64,000 nucleotides of DNA, from NCBI RefSeq assembly GCF_002224265.1, contig NZ_CP012881.1, positions 2,046,001-2,110,000 of the forward strand. The letters run 5' to 3'. The position numbers and the translations under genes were made by a program. The stretch's first letter is position 1. Every line of letters begins with the position of its first letter. This DNA is from Vibrio vulnificus NBRC 15645 = ATCC 27562. Its GTDB lineage: Bacteria > Pseudomonadota > Gammaproteobacteria > Enterobacterales > Vibrionaceae. Positions 36,877 through 48,362 of this stretch are shown here, piece by piece. The notes below the pieces were generated by a model. The model searched no databases. It saw only the letters and a program-made list of their open reading frames with translations, and was not told the origin of the DNA.

Positions 36877-36938
36877 AAAGATAGAACCGTAAAACAAAGT
36901 GGTTTACTAAAAATAGCGATATTCATTCTGTGTGGGCG

Positions 36939-37679
36939 TTAACTGCATACTGCCAGTTCAAAATGAACATCTTGGCTGCAGGCTTGCCCAGTTTCAAAGT
37001 TGATGAATTTGATCGCAAAGCGGTTTTTGTGTCCAGAAATCATCGGATATACACCATACTCCATGGGAATATGCAGGCGAAGAATATTCGCTTCTTCTGC
37101 GTCGCTTTGGAAAAATCCATTGAGTGCGGTTTGAGATCTGAAATGACCCGCTTCTCGGGCCAGTTTTAGCCACAAGTTTAATGCGTCGGAGAGTGGTTTA
37201 AGGCTATCCAACCACTGTCGTGCATCTTCGATCTTTCTCTCAAGGGGCAAATTCAACCAATAATGCAGAGCTGGAAGATCAAAACAGCAAGAGCCACCAG
37301 GAAGACTAAATCGCTGACGAATTGAACTAAGGAAGCGATCTTCCTTTAATGATTGGCCAAAACGCGGTGCCTGCATAAGAGCGGCGTGGGTACGATCGGC
37401 CTCATCAAGTAATGAGCGCAGTGTCGCTTGATCAACCCCTTCGACATTTAACCAACTGCGATAGAGTAGACGCTGTTTCTCAATGTCTTTCGCCAGTTCG
37501 CTCTTTAACTGAATTTGTTCAAAAATTTCGATGAGATCGAAGATAGAACGAAAAAAGAGTTGATGCTGGTGCGGCTCTGAAAATGAGGCGGCAGTATGTG
37601 CCTGTCTAAGCAGTGATTCGACTCTCAGATAAATGCGAGTCTTTTCATTGAGTGGATGTTCGAAGTTATGCGTGGTCAT
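36939..37679 (-). CDS. zapD: Cell division protein ZapD
   Basis: ZapD (YacF) binds the C-terminus of FtsZ and bundles its filaments at the division ring. The 246-residue protein (E. coli 247) starts [19 protein letters not shown], the signature of the family, and contains a helical N-terminal half and a beta-rich C-terminal part with [19 protein letters not shown]. It is 32 bases after coaE and before yacG, the same coaE-zapD-yacG order as in E. coli. No membrane segment is seen, in line with a cytoplasmic FtsZ partner. Confidence 0.96.
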   Translation of the reverse strand: MTTHNFEHPLNEKTRIYLRVESLLRQAHTAASFSEPHQHQLFFRSIFDLIEIFEQIQLKSELAKDIEKQRLLYRSWLNVEGVDQATLRSLLDEADRTHAALMQAPRFGQSLKEDRFLSSIRQRFSLPGGSCCFDLPALHYWLNLPLERKIEDARQWLDSLKPLSDALNLWLKLAREAGHFRSQTALNGFFQSDAEEANILRLHIPMEYGVYPMISGHKNRFAIKFINFETGQACSQDVHFELAVCS

Positions 37680-37711
37680 CTAGCGGGCCTGTCGTCGTCT
37701 CTGACTTATTT

Positions 37712-38320
37712 TCACCGATTTTGCTTGCTCATGGCTAGGTACTTTTGGTGTAAATCTGTGATTTGCTGCAAAAGATCTTGGTCTTTTGACTCATTTTTAA
37801 TCACATCGTCTGCCAAGGCGAGACGTTCGTGTCTGCTTGCCTGAGCCTTGAGTATGGCACGAACTTGTTGTTCATCAACACCGTCACGATCCATGGTTCG
37901 CTGTAATTGTGTTTTTTCTTCAACATCCACGACCAAAACGCGGTCGCACAGAGTCTGTAATTGGTTTTCTACCAACAGCGGTACAACGAGTAAAGCATAA
38001 GGGGAGGAGACCTGCGCCAGATCCTCGATCATTTTTCGACGGATCATAGGGTGCAGTAGCGCATTGAGCCATTGCTTTTCTTCGCTATGGGCAAAGATAC
38101 GCTGACGAAGTTTCCCACGATCGAGTTCGCCTTCATGAGTCAGAATATCAACACCGAAATGGTCAACAATCGCAGTCAGTCCCGCACTTCCAGGGGCGAC
38201 AACCTGACGAGCAACAATATCTGCGTCGACGATATCGATGGCAAAGTGTTGTTGAAAAAGATTGGCCACCGTCGTTTTTCCGCTGGCGATACCACCGGTC
38301 AATCCAATCACTAAAGCCAT
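37712..38320 (-). CDS. coaE: Dephospho-CoA kinase
   Basis: CoaE phosphorylates dephospho-CoA, the last step of coenzyme A synthesis. The 202-residue protein has the P-loop GLTGGIASGKTT at residues 6-17, the DADIVARQVV motif near 34, HPMIRRKM and the LLVVPLLVE block, and ends with a helical lid. E. coli CoaE is 206 residues. It starts one base before the stop of pilD ends, so the two are probably translationally linked. It joins the pilus genes to zapD and yacG. PanB and PanC at 58254-59966 supply the pantothenate for the same pathway. Confidence 0.97.
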   Translation of the reverse strand: MALVIGLTGGIASGKTTVANLFQQHFAIDIVDADIVARQVVAPGSAGLTAIVDHFGVDILTHEGELDRGKLRQRIFAHSEEKQWLNALLHPMIRRKMIEDLAQVSSPYALLVVPLLVENQLQTLCDRVLVVDVEEKTQLQRTMDRDGVDEQQVRAILKAQASRHERLALADDVIKNESKDQDLLQQITDLHQKYLAMSKQNR

Positions 38321-38321
38321 A

Positions 38322-39191
38322 TCATGCCCCTATAAGATAATTGAGATACCAAGACATCAAGCTATCTCCCCACATCAAGGCGACCCAACCAGCAATGGCC
38401 AAATAAGGCCCAAATGGAAAGGCCATCTCAATGCCTTGTTTTTGCAATCTGAGTTGAATGAGACCAAAGATCAACCCGACAATCGAAGAGAGTAAGATGA
38501 TCATCGGTAGATATTGCCAGCCGAGCCAAGCTCCAAGTGCCGCAAGCAATTTAAAGTCTCCGTAACCCATGCCTTCTTTTCCTGTCAGCAAGCGGAAAAG
38601 GTGATAAACGCTCCAAAGGCAGAGATAGCCCGCCATCGCACCGATCACTGAATCTTGCAGAGATACTGGGCTTATCTCAAGTAACGCTAGCGCAATGCCT
38701 GCCCACGTCAGCGGCAGTGTCAGCTGATCAGGCAGTAGCATGGTATCTAAGTCGATGAAGGTAGCGGCGATTAACACCAAAGTAAACCCAATCAGTGCTA
38801 CGGTAATTGGTGCATAACCGAACTTCCAAGCGATTAGGCCGCACAAAAAGGCGCTCAGTGCTTCAACAAAAGGATAGCGAGCACTGATTTTCGTCTGGCA
38901 ATGGTGACATTTTCCTCTTAGAGCTAGCCAACTAAAGACAGGAATATTATCTCGAACTCGTATTGGGGTATGGCACGAAGGACAACTTGAACGCGGCGTG
39001 CTTAATGTTAGGGTTTCTGTCGGCGGTGATATTTTGTATTCAGGAAAGGACTCTGCACACTCTTGGCGCCACTCCAGTTCCATTATTTTTGGTAGGCGGT
39101 AGATGACGACGTTAAGAAAGCTGCCTACCAGTAAGCCAAACAGGGAAGCTAAACCAATATAAAGCCAAGGGTAGTACTGTAACGCGTCCAT
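38322..39191 (-). CDS. pilD: Type IV prepilin peptidase and N-methyltransferase
   Basis: PilD cleaves the leader of prepilins and type II secretion pseudopilins and methylates the new N-terminal Phe. From the ATG at 39191 the product is 289 residues. The cytoplasmic loop has two CxxC pairs (CPSCHTP and CHHC) that bind zinc and support methyltransferase activity, and the two catalytic Asp lie in [12 protein letters not shown] and GYGDFK. Seven to eight membrane segments are visible. In V. vulnificus and V. cholerae (VcpD) this peptidase serves both pili and the type II secretion system. It lies between pilC and coaE. Confidence 0.96.
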   Translation of the reverse strand: MDALQYYPWLYIGLASLFGLLVGSFLNVVIYRLPKIMELEWRQECAESFPEYKISPPTETLTLSTPRSSCPSCHTPIRVRDNIPVFSWLALRGKCHHCQTKISARYPFVEALSAFLCGLIAWKFGYAPITVALIGFTLVLIAATFIDLDTMLLPDQLTLPLTWAGIALALLEISPVSLQDSVIGAMAGYLCLWSVYHLFRLLTGKEGMGYGDFKLLAALGAWLGWQYLPMIILLSSIVGLIFGLIQLRLQKQGIEMAFPFGPYLAIAGWVALMWGDSLMSWYLNYLIGA

Positions 39192-39284
39192 ATAATCGTC
39201 GTTCTCTTCGTGGTGTGGGCAAAAATAGCTCAAGCAAGCCAATAGCTTGCTTGAGATTACAAAAGGTAAGCAGTGGGGGTTATC

Positions 39285-40511
39285 TTATCCCATAACACTC
39301 ATTAAGTTAAAGATCGGCAGGTACATGGCGGCGACCAATCCGCCGACGACAACGCCTAGAAAGACGATGATCAACGGCTCGAGAATCTTACCGAGGTTGT
39401 CGACGGTGTTATCCACCTCAAACTCATAGATGGTGGCAATTTTGTTGAGCATATCGTCCATTTGGCCAGATTCTTCACCAATCATCACCATTTGCAGTAC
39501 CAATTCTGGGAAAGCAAGGCTGTTACGCATGGCGATGTACATTGGCATTCCGGCTGCGGTGTCACGATAAACATCTTCAATCGCATATTGGTAATGCAGA
39601 TTGCCAGCGGTTTTACTGGTGGTTTTTAAACTGGTGAGGATCGGGATACCCGCACTGAAACTGGTGGCTAATGTGCGGCTAAATTTGGCAATCGCTGCTT
39701 TGGATAAGACTCCTCCAATCACAGGGATCTTTAAACTCAAGCGTGACATTTTTAAGCGAAATGCGGGTGATTTTTTGCTTAGACCGCGAAGTAAATAGAT
39801 GGCGCTGAACAACGTAATGAAAAACCAACTACTGTAGGCTTGCACAAAATCAGACAGGTCTAAGACTTTTTGCGTAAACCAAGGTAGTTCTGCGCCGAAT
39901 CCGGTGAACATTTTGCGAAACTCGGGAATAACCTTGGTCAGCATTAAATAAGAGACCCCCAACGCGACCAGCACGACCATGCAGGGATAAATCAATGCCT
40001 TGACCACTTTTGCTCGCAACTGCTCGTTTTTTTCCCGATAAAAAGCGAGGCGTTCAAAAACTTGATCAAGATTACCCGATTGTTCACCAGTGGCGACTAA
40101 GTCAACATAAATGCCATCGAATTGTGGGCTGGCACTGCGAAGCGCTTTGGATAACGGCGTGCCTGCTTCAACGGCTTTGCTCACACTGGCTAAGATTGAT
40201 TTCATCTCAGCTTTGCGATGGTTGTCGGCAACCAATTTGAGCGATTGTAGAATAGGAACACCAGTGGTCAGCATGGTGGCGAGTTGGCGGGTAAGCAGTG
40301 TGATGTCTTTACCTTTGACTTTATGGCTTAACCTTGTGAAGACTGACACACTGGATTTCTTGATCTTTTTGATCTGGATATGCTGCATTTTCAGCTTATC
40401 ACGCACCTCAAGCTCGGTAAGCGCGAGCGTGTTGCCGGAGACTTTTTTTCCGGCTCCGTTAATCCCTTTCCATTGATAGTTTTTGATTTGTGAATGGGTT
40501 TTAAGCTTCAT
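39285..40511 (-). CDS. pilC: Type IV pilus inner-membrane platform protein PilC
   Basis: PilC is the inner-membrane platform on which the pilus motor works. The 408-residue protein starts with a cytoplasmic region ([19 protein letters not shown]) followed by two repeated T2SF domains (about residues 75-200 and 275-400), each with [20 protein letters not shown] or a related pattern ([19 protein letters not shown]), and ending in three to four membrane segments. The conserved [15 protein letters not shown] motif is near 360. It follows pilB by 47 bases and precedes pilD, in the order of the pilABCD locus. Confidence 0.96.
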   Translation of the reverse strand: MKLKTHSQIKNYQWKGINGAGKKVSGNTLALTELEVRDKLKMQHIQIKKIKKSSVSVFTRLSHKVKGKDITLLTRQLATMLTTGVPILQSLKLVADNHRKAEMKSILASVSKAVEAGTPLSKALRSASPQFDGIYVDLVATGEQSGNLDQVFERLAFYREKNEQLRAKVVKALIYPCMVVLVALGVSYLMLTKVIPEFRKMFTGFGAELPWFTQKVLDLSDFVQAYSSWFFITLFSAIYLLRGLSKKSPAFRLKMSRLSLKIPVIGGVLSKAAIAKFSRTLATSFSAGIPILTSLKTTSKTAGNLHYQYAIEDVYRDTAAGMPMYIAMRNSLAFPELVLQMVMIGEESGQMDDMLNKIATIYEFEVDNTVDNLGKILEPLIIVFLGVVVGGLVAAMYLPIFNLMSVMG

Positions 40512-40558
40512 ATCGCTTCCTTCAGTGCGATGAGTATCAAGATAACAAACTATAAAAA

Positions 40559-42244
40559 TTACAAATAGAGGACGCGTTGCAGCTCTTCTAAACTGGTGAT
40601 GCCCTGTTTGAGTTTTTCAAGGCCGGAATCTTTGAGTGTCATCATGCCTTTTTGCCGAGCGAGCATCTCCAAGCTTTGTACCGAGGCGCCTTTCACTATC
40701 GCCTCTGCAAGCTGTTCATCAAAAGGCATGACTTCGTATATACCGACACGACCGGAATAACCATGAGTACAATGATGGCAACCCTGTCTATCAGCTTGAT
40801 AAATCAAGTCGTCAGCTTTTAGACCGAGTAACTCAAATGTTGCGTTGTATGGATGAGGTTGCTTGCAATGGCTGCATAACCGACGAGCCAGACGCTGAGC
40901 AATGATCAAACTCAAGGATGAAGCCAAGTTAAAGCTGGCGATCCCCATGTTAGATAGACGAACAATGGTTTCAGCAGCCGAGTTGGTATGTAAGGTGGAT
41001 AGCACAAGGTGGCCGGTTTGGGCTGCTTTGACGGCGATCTCGGCGGTTTCCAAATCTCGAATTTCCCCCACCATGACGATATCCGGGTCTTGACGGAGAA
41101 AAGAACGCAATGCTTCGGCAAAACCAAAACCAATTTTGGGTTTCACTTGCACTTGGTTGATTCCCGGGAGGTTAATTTCGACCGGGTCTTCCGCGGTGGA
41201 GATATTCACTTCAGGTCGGTTAAGCAAACTCAAGCCTGTGTACAGCGAAACGGTTTTGCCGCTGCCCGTTGGACCTGTCATCAAAATCATTCCTTGCGGT
41301 TTGCGCAGGGCATCGAGGTAGAGCTGCTTTTGTTGCGGGTTGTAGCCTAACTTATCAATATCCAAGCTGCTACTCGAGCTGTCGAGAAGTCGCAGCACAA
41401 TTTTTTCACCAAACAGCGTAGGTAAAGTGGAAACGCGCATATCAATCGCGGTTTCTTGGTTAAGGCGTAGCTTAATGCGTCCATCTTGTGGCAGACGCCT
41501 TTCCGCAATATCCAGCTTGGAGAGGATTTTGATCCTCGCGGATAAACGGCGGCTTAAATGGCTTGGAGGCTGTTGCACTTCCACCAAAATACCATCGCAA
41601 CGCAATCGTACGCGGTATTGGTTTTCGTACGGTTCAAAATGAATATCGGACGCGCCTTTGCGCACCGCATCAAGCAGAATTTGATTGATAAAGCGGCTAA
41701 CGGGGGATTCATCTTGGCTTAAGTCTTCAATGGACTCGACTTCGTCATCTGAAACCTCGACCAAATTCGCCAGTTCATCTTGGTGAATCTCTTTTAAACC
41801 AGAGCCTTGGCTCTGTTTGATGCTCTTTCCATAGAGTCTACGAATCGCCGCTTGCAGATCTTGACAATCGGCTAAAACAATCTCCACCTGCACGCCTGTG
41901 GCAAAACGGAAATCATCTTCAGCTTGAATATTGGTCGGGTCTGCAACCGCGAGTATTAAACCAGCGTTGCTTCTTTGCAGTGGCAGTGCTTGGTGACGAG
42001 TGATCAGCTCACGCAACCCAAGTTGATTACACAGCTCTTGGTAGTCATATTGGTTGAGGTCAGTGCGTGGTAAGCCAAAAATCGCACTTAGCTTTTCGGT
42101 TAGTTCATCAGGCTGGAAAAATCCCAGTTGCAACAAAGCTTCCGGTGCTGTCACACCAGAAGCTTGGATGTTTTCTCGACACGCTTGTTCTTGCGTTAGG
42201 CTGAGTTGATTGGCCTGACGAAGAATTGTGGCAAGGTTAGTCAT
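40559..42244 (-). CDS. pilB: Type IV pilus assembly ATPase PilB
   Basis: PilB is the cytoplasmic extension motor. From the ATG at 42244 the product is 561 residues; the longer frame to 42322 adds no family sequence and would overlap pilA. The N-terminal MshEN-type domain is followed by the ATPase core with Walker [14 protein letters not shown], Asp box [17 protein letters not shown] (Walker B), and His box [14 protein letters not shown] zinc-binding tetracysteine site (CSHCKQPHP and [10 protein letters not shown]) is near residue 445-490. It starts four bases before the pilA stop. Confidence 0.97.
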   Translation of the reverse strand: MTNLATILRQANQLSLTQEQACRENIQASGVTAPEALLQLGFFQPDELTEKLSAIFGLPRTDLNQYDYQELCNQLGLRELITRHQALPLQRSNAGLILAVADPTNIQAEDDFRFATGVQVEIVLADCQDLQAAIRRLYGKSIKQSQGSGLKEIHQDELANLVEVSDDEVESIEDLSQDESPVSRFINQILLDAVRKGASDIHFEPYENQYRVRLRCDGILVEVQQPPSHLSRRLSARIKILSKLDIAERRLPQDGRIKLRLNQETAIDMRVSTLPTLFGEKIVLRLLDSSSSSLDIDKLGYNPQQKQLYLDALRKPQGMILMTGPTGSGKTVSLYTGLSLLNRPEVNISTAEDPVEINLPGINQVQVKPKIGFGFAEALRSFLRQDPDIVMVGEIRDLETAEIAVKAAQTGHLVLSTLHTNSAAETIVRLSNMGIASFNLASSLSLIIAQRLARRLCSHCKQPHPYNATFELLGLKADDLIYQADRQGCHHCTHGYSGRVGIYEVMPFDEQLAEAIVKGASVQSLEMLARQKGMMTLKDSGLEKLKQGITSLEELQRVLYL

Positions 42245-42248
42245 TTCT

Positions 42249-42701
42249 TTATGGCTGACAAGCTTTTGGTATTTCTTCGTTTGTAAGTTTATTGCTAGTT
42301 GTAAAGCTACAGCTCCAACCACTATTTGTTTTTGCTATTGATACGAAGGCTGTATCTATTGAAGATTTATTGTTAAATAAAAACTTAATCGTGCCATTGG
42401 CGCCACTTATACTCTCGAAAGACAAAGTGCCTAACTTATTCATTGTCGTTGTTGCACCTACCGCAGTAAAGCCTGTCGAATCATTCGTAGGGAAGTTTCC
42501 TTTTTCTTGTATATACATATCTACGTTTGTTATTAGTGATTTTGCTGTAGCTAAACCAATAGCTGCCTCAGATTTTTTGACATAATTTTGATATGCCGGG
42601 ATAGCAATTGCAGCTAACACACCAATGATTGCCACCACTATCATTAACTCAATCAAGGTAAAACCTTGTTGTTTCTTGGTTTTGTTTAATTTCTTCATCA
42701 T
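42249..42701 (-). CDS. pilA: Type IV pilin PilA
   Basis: PilA is the major subunit of the type IV pilus. Two adjacent ATGs (42701 and 42698) follow an AAAGGAAATT ribosome binding site; the first gives 150 residues. A short basic leader ([11 protein letters not shown]) is cut by PilD before [20 protein letters not shown], with the mature Phe1 and Glu5. The rest is an AT-rich, variable head domain ending in a Cys-Cys loop ([20 protein letters not shown]), with less biased codon use than its neighbours. Pilin head regions are known to vary between strains, which may explain the difference. It is separated from nadC by a terminator. Confidence 0.95.
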   Translation of the reverse strand: MMKKLNKTKKQQGFTLIELMIVVAIIGVLAAIAIPAYQNYVKKSEAAIGLATAKSLITNVDMYIQEKGNFPTNDSTGFTAVGATTTMNKLGTLSFESISGANGTIKFLFNNKSSIDTAFVSIAKTNSGWSCSFTTSNKLTNEEIPKACQP

Positions 42702-42876
42702 AATTTCCTTTAATCTATCAAATTCGCTCCGCGAGCTTGTGGCTAGATTATGCAAGGAGTAGATGAGTGAAAATCACACCAAGAGCATCACTCGAGTGAT
42801 TTAAAATTCTTTGCGCTTTATTTACATCTGGTTACTTACAAGATGCGATGCTGACCCAAAATTTCGTAGCTCAAAT

Positions 42877-42906
42877 AAAAACGGGAGCCTGAGGCTCCCG
42901 TTTTGT
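42877..42906. terminator. Bidirectional hairpin between pilA promoter region and nadC end
   Basis: AAAACGGGAGCC, TGA, GGCTCCCGTTTT. Minus-strand nadC ends just beside it; the T run on the minus strand fits termination of nadC. Confidence 0.85.
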
Positions 42907-42920
42907 GATCTGGTCGATAT

Positions 42921-43874
<954 letters not shown>

Positions 43875-43900
43875 TTAATTGACAAACCCATGGAGATGAT

Positions 43901-44473
43901 ATGCAAGCGGTGATCACGCAAGGATGGTTGGAGGGGGTTAAACGAGTTTCGTCACCGTTTTTTGATGCGAGGCCTCAAGGAGCACCGATCTCTTTGCTGG
44001 TGGTGCACAATATTAGCCTGCCGCCGGGTCAATTTGGTGGCCGCTATATAGAGGACTTTTTTCAAGGCCAGTTGGACCCAAGCGAGCATCCTTTTTTCCA
44101 AGTGATTCATCAGATGCGCGTCTCGGCTCACTGCTTGATTAAAAGAGATGGGGAAGTGGTGCAGTTTGTCTCTTTTGATGATCGCGCTTGGCATGCGGGT
44201 GCATCCAGTTTTGCCGGGGTTGAGCGTTGTAATGACTATTCGATAGGTATTGAGCTTGAGGGCAGTGATTTTGTCGCTTATACCGAAGCGCAATATCAAG
44301 CATTAAGCGAGCTCAGCAAAACCTTGATGCGCCAATACCCGAACATCACCCTGCCTCGCATTACTGGCCACCAATACATTGCACCGTTGAGAAAAACCGA
44401 TCCCGGTTTAAGTTTTGACTGGCGTTATTATCGCACTTTACTTTCTCAAGAGGGGTCGGTTGCAAAAATGTAA
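43901..44473 (+). CDS. ampD: 1,6-anhydro-N-acetylmuramyl-L-alanine amidase AmpD
   Basis: AmpD cleaves the peptide from anhydromuropeptides during cell-wall recycling in the cytoplasm; its loss induces AmpC-type beta-lactamases where AmpR is present. The 190-residue protein (E. coli 183) has the amidase_2 zinc ligands H36 (LLVVHNISLPP), H157 (TGHQYIAP) and D167 (KTDPGLSFDW). No signal peptide is seen. It is divergent from nadC, a conserved pair, and upstream of the pdhR region. A terminator follows. Confidence 0.96.
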   Translation: MQAVITQGWLEGVKRVSSPFFDARPQGAPISLLVVHNISLPPGQFGGRYIEDFFQGQLDPSEHPFFQVIHQMRVSAHCLIKRDGEVVQFVSFDDRAWHAGASSFAGVERCNDYSIGIELEGSDFVAYTEAQYQALSELSKTLMRQYPNITLPRITGHQYIAPLRKTDPGLSFDWRYYRTLLSQEGSVAKM

Positions 44474-44494
44474 ACCCATCGCAAGGTTGTCACG

Positions 44495-44525
44495 AAAAGG
44501 TAAGCATCATGGCTTACCTTTTTTT
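44495..44525 (+). terminator. ampD terminator
   Basis: AAAAGGTAAGC, loop ATCATG, GCTTACCTTTT then TTT. Strong stem with T run on the plus strand. Confidence 0.9.
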
Positions 44526-44678
44526 ATATCGAAAATTATTTCGTCTTGTTAAAAGTTAACTACGTTTAATCATGGGGTAAGCGACTTGGGGGGCAAATGA
44601 GGCAAAATATTTTGTCTTTTTTTGTTTTTCTTTAACCGTTTTGCTAGCACGCCCTTTCCCCATCTGTTTACTATTTGT

Positions 44679-44695
44679 AATTGGTAAGACCAATT
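44679..44695 (+). promoter_or_regulatory. PdhR operator, site 1
   Basis: AATTGGTAAGACCAATT is a perfect palindrome around a 3-base centre and matches the E. coli PdhR consensus ATTGGT-N3-ACCAAT. It lies 183 bases before pdhR. Confidence 0.85.
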
Positions 44696-44816
44696 CTATT
44701 GCCGTTTTAATGAGCGAATGTTAGCAAAGTGTTGAAGCTTGAGTTGTTCTATGATTTAGGTCAATTTTTGGCTGGACAGTTGCGTTTTAATTATGTTAAT
44801 TTCTGCACCAACTTAG

Positions 44817-44833
44817 AATTGGTATTACCAATT
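44817..44833 (+). promoter_or_regulatory. PdhR operator, site 2
   Basis: AATTGGTATTACCAATT has the same palindrome arms as site 1 with a different centre, and lies 28 bases before the pdhR ATG, probably at or after the transcription start. Two sites 138 bases apart suggest autoregulation, and possibly looping. Confidence 0.87.
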
Positions 44834-44861
44834 AACAGCAAAGAGAAAAAGAATAATAAAT

Positions 44862-45629
44862 ATGGCTTATCAAAGGATTCGTCAGCCGAAACTTTCTGAT
44901 GTGATTGAACAAGAGTTGGAAAGATTGATCGTCGAGGGAATATTGGCACCGGGGCAACAATTGCCTCCAGAGCGCGAACTGGCCAAACAGTTCGAGGTGT
45001 CTCGTCCTTCTGTACGTGAAGCGATTCAACGCTTGGAAGCCAAACGTCTGCTTACTCGTCGTCAAGGCGGTGGCACGTTTGTCAGTGAGAACATTTGGAA
45101 AAGTTTCTCTGATCCTCTGCTAAATTTATTATCCAGCCACTCTGAAACACAGCTTGATTTACTTGAATCGCGTCATGCGATGGAAGGTATTTCTGCGTAT
45201 TTCGCTGCATTGCGTGGTACCGAGCAAGACTTTGCCCGTATTCAGGCCTGCCTGGAAAAGATTAGCGCAGAGCAGACAAAACAGAATGTAGAAGCGGAAG
45301 CGGCCGCTGTGATGGCATTTTTGGTTGCATTAACTGAAGCCTCGCACAACGTCGTGCTGCTGCATATTGTTCGTAGTCTCTCTCCGTTGCTCGAGCAAAA
45401 TGTCTTACAGAATCTGAAATTGCTGCACCGCCGCGCTGAAGTGGTGGAAAAAGTCAGTAAACATCGGGCTAATATTGTGGATGCGATTGTTTCTGGTCAG
45501 CCAGAAAAGGCGCGTGAAATGTCCCATTCGCATTTAGCGTACATCGAAGAAACATTGTTGGATTTGACTCGTGAAGAGTCACGTAGAGAACGCTCTTTGC
45601 GTCGAATTCAACGAGGTAATGAGTCTTAA
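44862..45629 (+). CDS. pdhR: Pyruvate dehydrogenase complex repressor PdhR
   Basis: PdhR is a GntR-family repressor that leaves its operators when pyruvate binds, releasing the pyruvate dehydrogenase genes. The 255-residue protein (E. coli 254) has an N-terminal winged helix (about residues 10-75, [44 protein letters not shown]) and a C-terminal FCD effector domain (about 90-230). The two PdhR palindromes upstream and the aceE gene 53 bases downstream make autoregulation of the operon very likely. Confidence 0.97.
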   Translation: MAYQRIRQPKLSDVIEQELERLIVEGILAPGQQLPPERELAKQFEVSRPSVREAIQRLEAKRLLTRRQGGGTFVSENIWKSFSDPLLNLLSSHSETQLDLLESRHAMEGISAYFAALRGTEQDFARIQACLEKISAEQTKQNVEAEAAAVMAFLVALTEASHNVVLLHIVRSLSPLLEQNVLQNLKLLHRRAEVVEKVSKHRANIVDAIVSGQPEKAREMSHSHLAYIEETLLDLTREESRRERSLRRIQRGNES

Positions 45630-45682
45630 TCGGACTCATTGCAAGTTTAACGTAGATCCAACCAACAGAAGGATAGATCGCC

Positions 45683-48343
45683 ATGTCTGATATGAAGCAT
45701 GACGTAGACGCACTTGAAACTCAAGAATGGTTACAAGCACTTGAGTCAGTAGTTCGTGAAGAAGGTGTAGAACGTGCACAGTACCTACTAGAGCAAGTTC
45801 TAGACAAAGCTCGCCTAGATGGCGTTGATATGCCAACTGGCATCACAACCAACTACATCAACACTATTCCAGCGAACCAAGAACCAGCTTACCCTGGTGA
45901 TACTACGCTTGAGCGTCGTATCCGTTCCATCATCCGTTGGAACGCAATCATGATCGTTCTACGTGCTTCTAAGAAAGACCTAGAGCTAGGCGGCCACATG
46001 GCGTCTTTCCAGTCTTCTGCAGCATTCTACGAAACCTGTTTCAACCACTTCTTCCGTGCACCAAACGAGAAAGATGGTGGCGATTTGGTTTACTACCAAG
46101 GCCATATTTCTCCAGGGATCTACGCACGTGCTTTTGTTGAAGGTCGTCTAACGGCTGAGCAACTAGACAACTTCCGTCAAGAAGTGGACGGCAAAGGTAT
46201 CCCATCATACCCACACCCTAAACTAATGCCTGAGTTCTGGCAGTTCCCAACCGTATCTATGGGTCTTGGTCCGATTTCTGCGATCTACCAAGCGCGCTTC
46301 CTGAAGTACCTTGAAGGCCGTGGCATGAAAGACACCTCTGAGCAGCGTGTATACGCGTTCCTAGGTGACGGTGAGATGGATGAGCCAGAATCACGTGGTG
46401 CAATCTCTTTTGCTGCGCGTGAAAAACTAGACAACCTATGTTTCCTAATCAACTGTAACCTACAGCGTCTAGACGGTCCTGTTATGGGTAACGGTAAGAT
46501 CATTCAAGAACTTGAAGGTCTATTCAAAGGTGCTGGTTGGAACGTAGTGAAGGTTATCTGGGGTAACAACTGGGATTCACTACTAGCAAAAGACACCACG
46601 GGTAAGCTTCTTCAACTGATGAACGAAACCATCGATGGTGACTACCAAACATTCAAATCGAAAGATGGCGCGTACGTACGTGAGCACTTCTTTGGTAAGT
46701 ACCCTGAAACTGCAGCGCTCGTTGCAGACATGACTGACGACGAAATCTTCGCACTTAAGCGTGGTGGTCACGAGTCTTCTAAACTGTACGCTGCATTCAA
46801 AAATGCACAAGACACCAAAGGTCGTCCAACGGTTATCCTAGCGAAAACTGTTAAAGGTTACGGCATGGGTGAAGCGGCAGAAGGTAAGAACATCGCGCAC
46901 CAAGTTAAGAAGATGGATATGACTCACGTTCTACATCTACGTGATCGCCTAGGTCTTCAAGACATCCTAACGGACGAAGCGGTGAAAGAACTTCCATACC
47001 TAACTTTGGAAGAAGGTTCGAAAGAATACGAATACCTACACGCTCGTCGTAAAGCGCTGAAAGGTTACACGCCACAGCGTCTACCTAACTTTACCCAAGA
47101 GCTTGTGATTCCAGCGGTTGAGGAGTTCCAACCTCTGCTAGAAGAGCAGAAGCGTGACATCTCTACAACCATGGCGTTTGTGCGTACTCTAAACGTACTG
47201 CTTAAAGATAAGAACATCGGTAAGAACATTGTTCCTATCATTGCTGATGAAGCGCGTACATTCGGTATGGAAGGTCTGTTCCGTCAAATCGGTATTTACA
47301 ACCCGCACGGCCAGAACTACACACCACAAGACCGTGACATCGTTTCTTACTACAAAGAAGCAACGTCAGGTCAGGTACTGCAAGAAGGTATCAACGAGCT
47401 AGGTGCTATGTCTTCATGGGTTGCTGCGGCAACGTCATACTCGACAAATGACCTACCAATGATCCCGTTCTACATCTACTACTCTATGTTCGGTTTCCAA
47501 CGTGTTGGCGACATGGCATGGATGGCGGGTGACCAACAAGCTCGTGGTTTCCTACTGGGTGCAACAGCAGGTCGTACAACGCTAAACGGTGAAGGTCTGC
47601 AGCACGAAGACGGCCACTCACACATCATGGCAGGTACTGTACCGAACTGTATCTCTTACGACCCAACATTCGCTTACGAAGTTGCGGTTATCCTACAAGA
47701 CGGTATCCGTCGTATGTATGGTGATCAAGAGAACGTGTTCTACTACCTAACTCTGATGAACGAGAACTACGCAATGCCAGCAATGCCAGAAGGCGCTGAA
47801 GAAGGCATTCGTAAGGGTATCTACAAGCTAGAAACTTACACGGGTTCGAAAGGTAAAGTTCAGCTAATGAGCTCTGGTACTATCATGAACGAAGTGCGTA
47901 AAGCGGCTCAAATCCTAAGCGATGAGTACGGTATTGCGTCAGACGTTTACTCTGTAACGTCGTTCAATGAAGTGACTCGTGATGGTCAAGCGTGTGAGCG
48001 TTACAACATGCTTCACCCAGAAGCAGAAGCGCAAGTACCTTATATCCAAACAGTAATGGGTACTGAGCCTGCAATCGCTGCGACTGACTACATGAAGAAC
48101 TACGCAGAGCAGGTTCGTGCATTCATTCCTGCTGAGTCTTACAAAGTGCTGGGTACTGACGGCTTTGGTCGTTCAGACAGCCGTGAAAATCTACGTCGTC
48201 ACTTCGAAGTGAACGCAGGTTACGTTGTGGTTGCAGCGCTAACTGAACTGGCGAAACGTGGTGACGTTGAGAAATCTGTGATTGCAGAAGCAATTAAGAA
48301 GTTCGACATCGACACTGAAAAAACTAACCCGCTATACGCTTAA
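45683..48343 (+). CDS. aceE: Pyruvate dehydrogenase E1 component
   Basis: AceE decarboxylates pyruvate with thiamine diphosphate and reductively acetylates the lipoyl groups of AceF. The 886-residue protein (E. coli 887) is of the homodimeric E1 type. It has the ThDP motif starting GDGEMDEPESRGA (about residues 229-241) and ending in NCNLQRLDGPV, GHISPGIYARAF, and the transketolase-like central part with ADEARTFGMEGLFRQIGIY. The C-terminal FGRSDSRENLRRHFEV is conserved. Leucine is mostly coded by CTA, as in other highly expressed genes here. It is 19 bases before aceF. Confidence 0.99.
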   Translation: MSDMKHDVDALETQEWLQALESVVREEGVERAQYLLEQVLDKARLDGVDMPTGITTNYINTIPANQEPAYPGDTTLERRIRSIIRWNAIMIVLRASKKDLELGGHMASFQSSAAFYETCFNHFFRAPNEKDGGDLVYYQGHISPGIYARAFVEGRLTAEQLDNFRQEVDGKGIPSYPHPKLMPEFWQFPTVSMGLGPISAIYQARFLKYLEGRGMKDTSEQRVYAFLGDGEMDEPESRGAISFAAREKLDNLCFLINCNLQRLDGPVMGNGKIIQELEGLFKGAGWNVVKVIWGNNWDSLLAKDTTGKLLQLMNETIDGDYQTFKSKDGAYVREHFFGKYPETAALVADMTDDEIFALKRGGHESSKLYAAFKNAQDTKGRPTVILAKTVKGYGMGEAAEGKNIAHQVKKMDMTHVLHLRDRLGLQDILTDEAVKELPYLTLEEGSKEYEYLHARRKALKGYTPQRLPNFTQELVIPAVEEFQPLLEEQKRDISTTMAFVRTLNVLLKDKNIGKNIVPIIADEARTFGMEGLFRQIGIYNPHGQNYTPQDRDIVSYYKEATSGQVLQEGINELGAMSSWVAAATSYSTNDLPMIPFYIYYSMFGFQRVGDMAWMAGDQQARGFLLGATAGRTTLNGEGLQHEDGHSHIMAGTVPNCISYDPTFAYEVAVILQDGIRRMYGDQENVFYYLTLMNENYAMPAMPEGAEEGIRKGIYKLETYTGSKGKVQLMSSGTIMNEVRKAAQILSDEYGIASDVYSVTSFNEVTRDGQACERYNMLHPEAEAQVPYIQTVMGTEPAIAATDYMKNYAEQVRAFIPAESYKVLGTDGFGRSDSRENLRRHFEVNAGYVVVAALTELAKRGDVEKSVIAEAIKKFDIDTEKTNPLYA

Positions 48344-48362
48344 TTGAAGGTAGGAAAGAATA

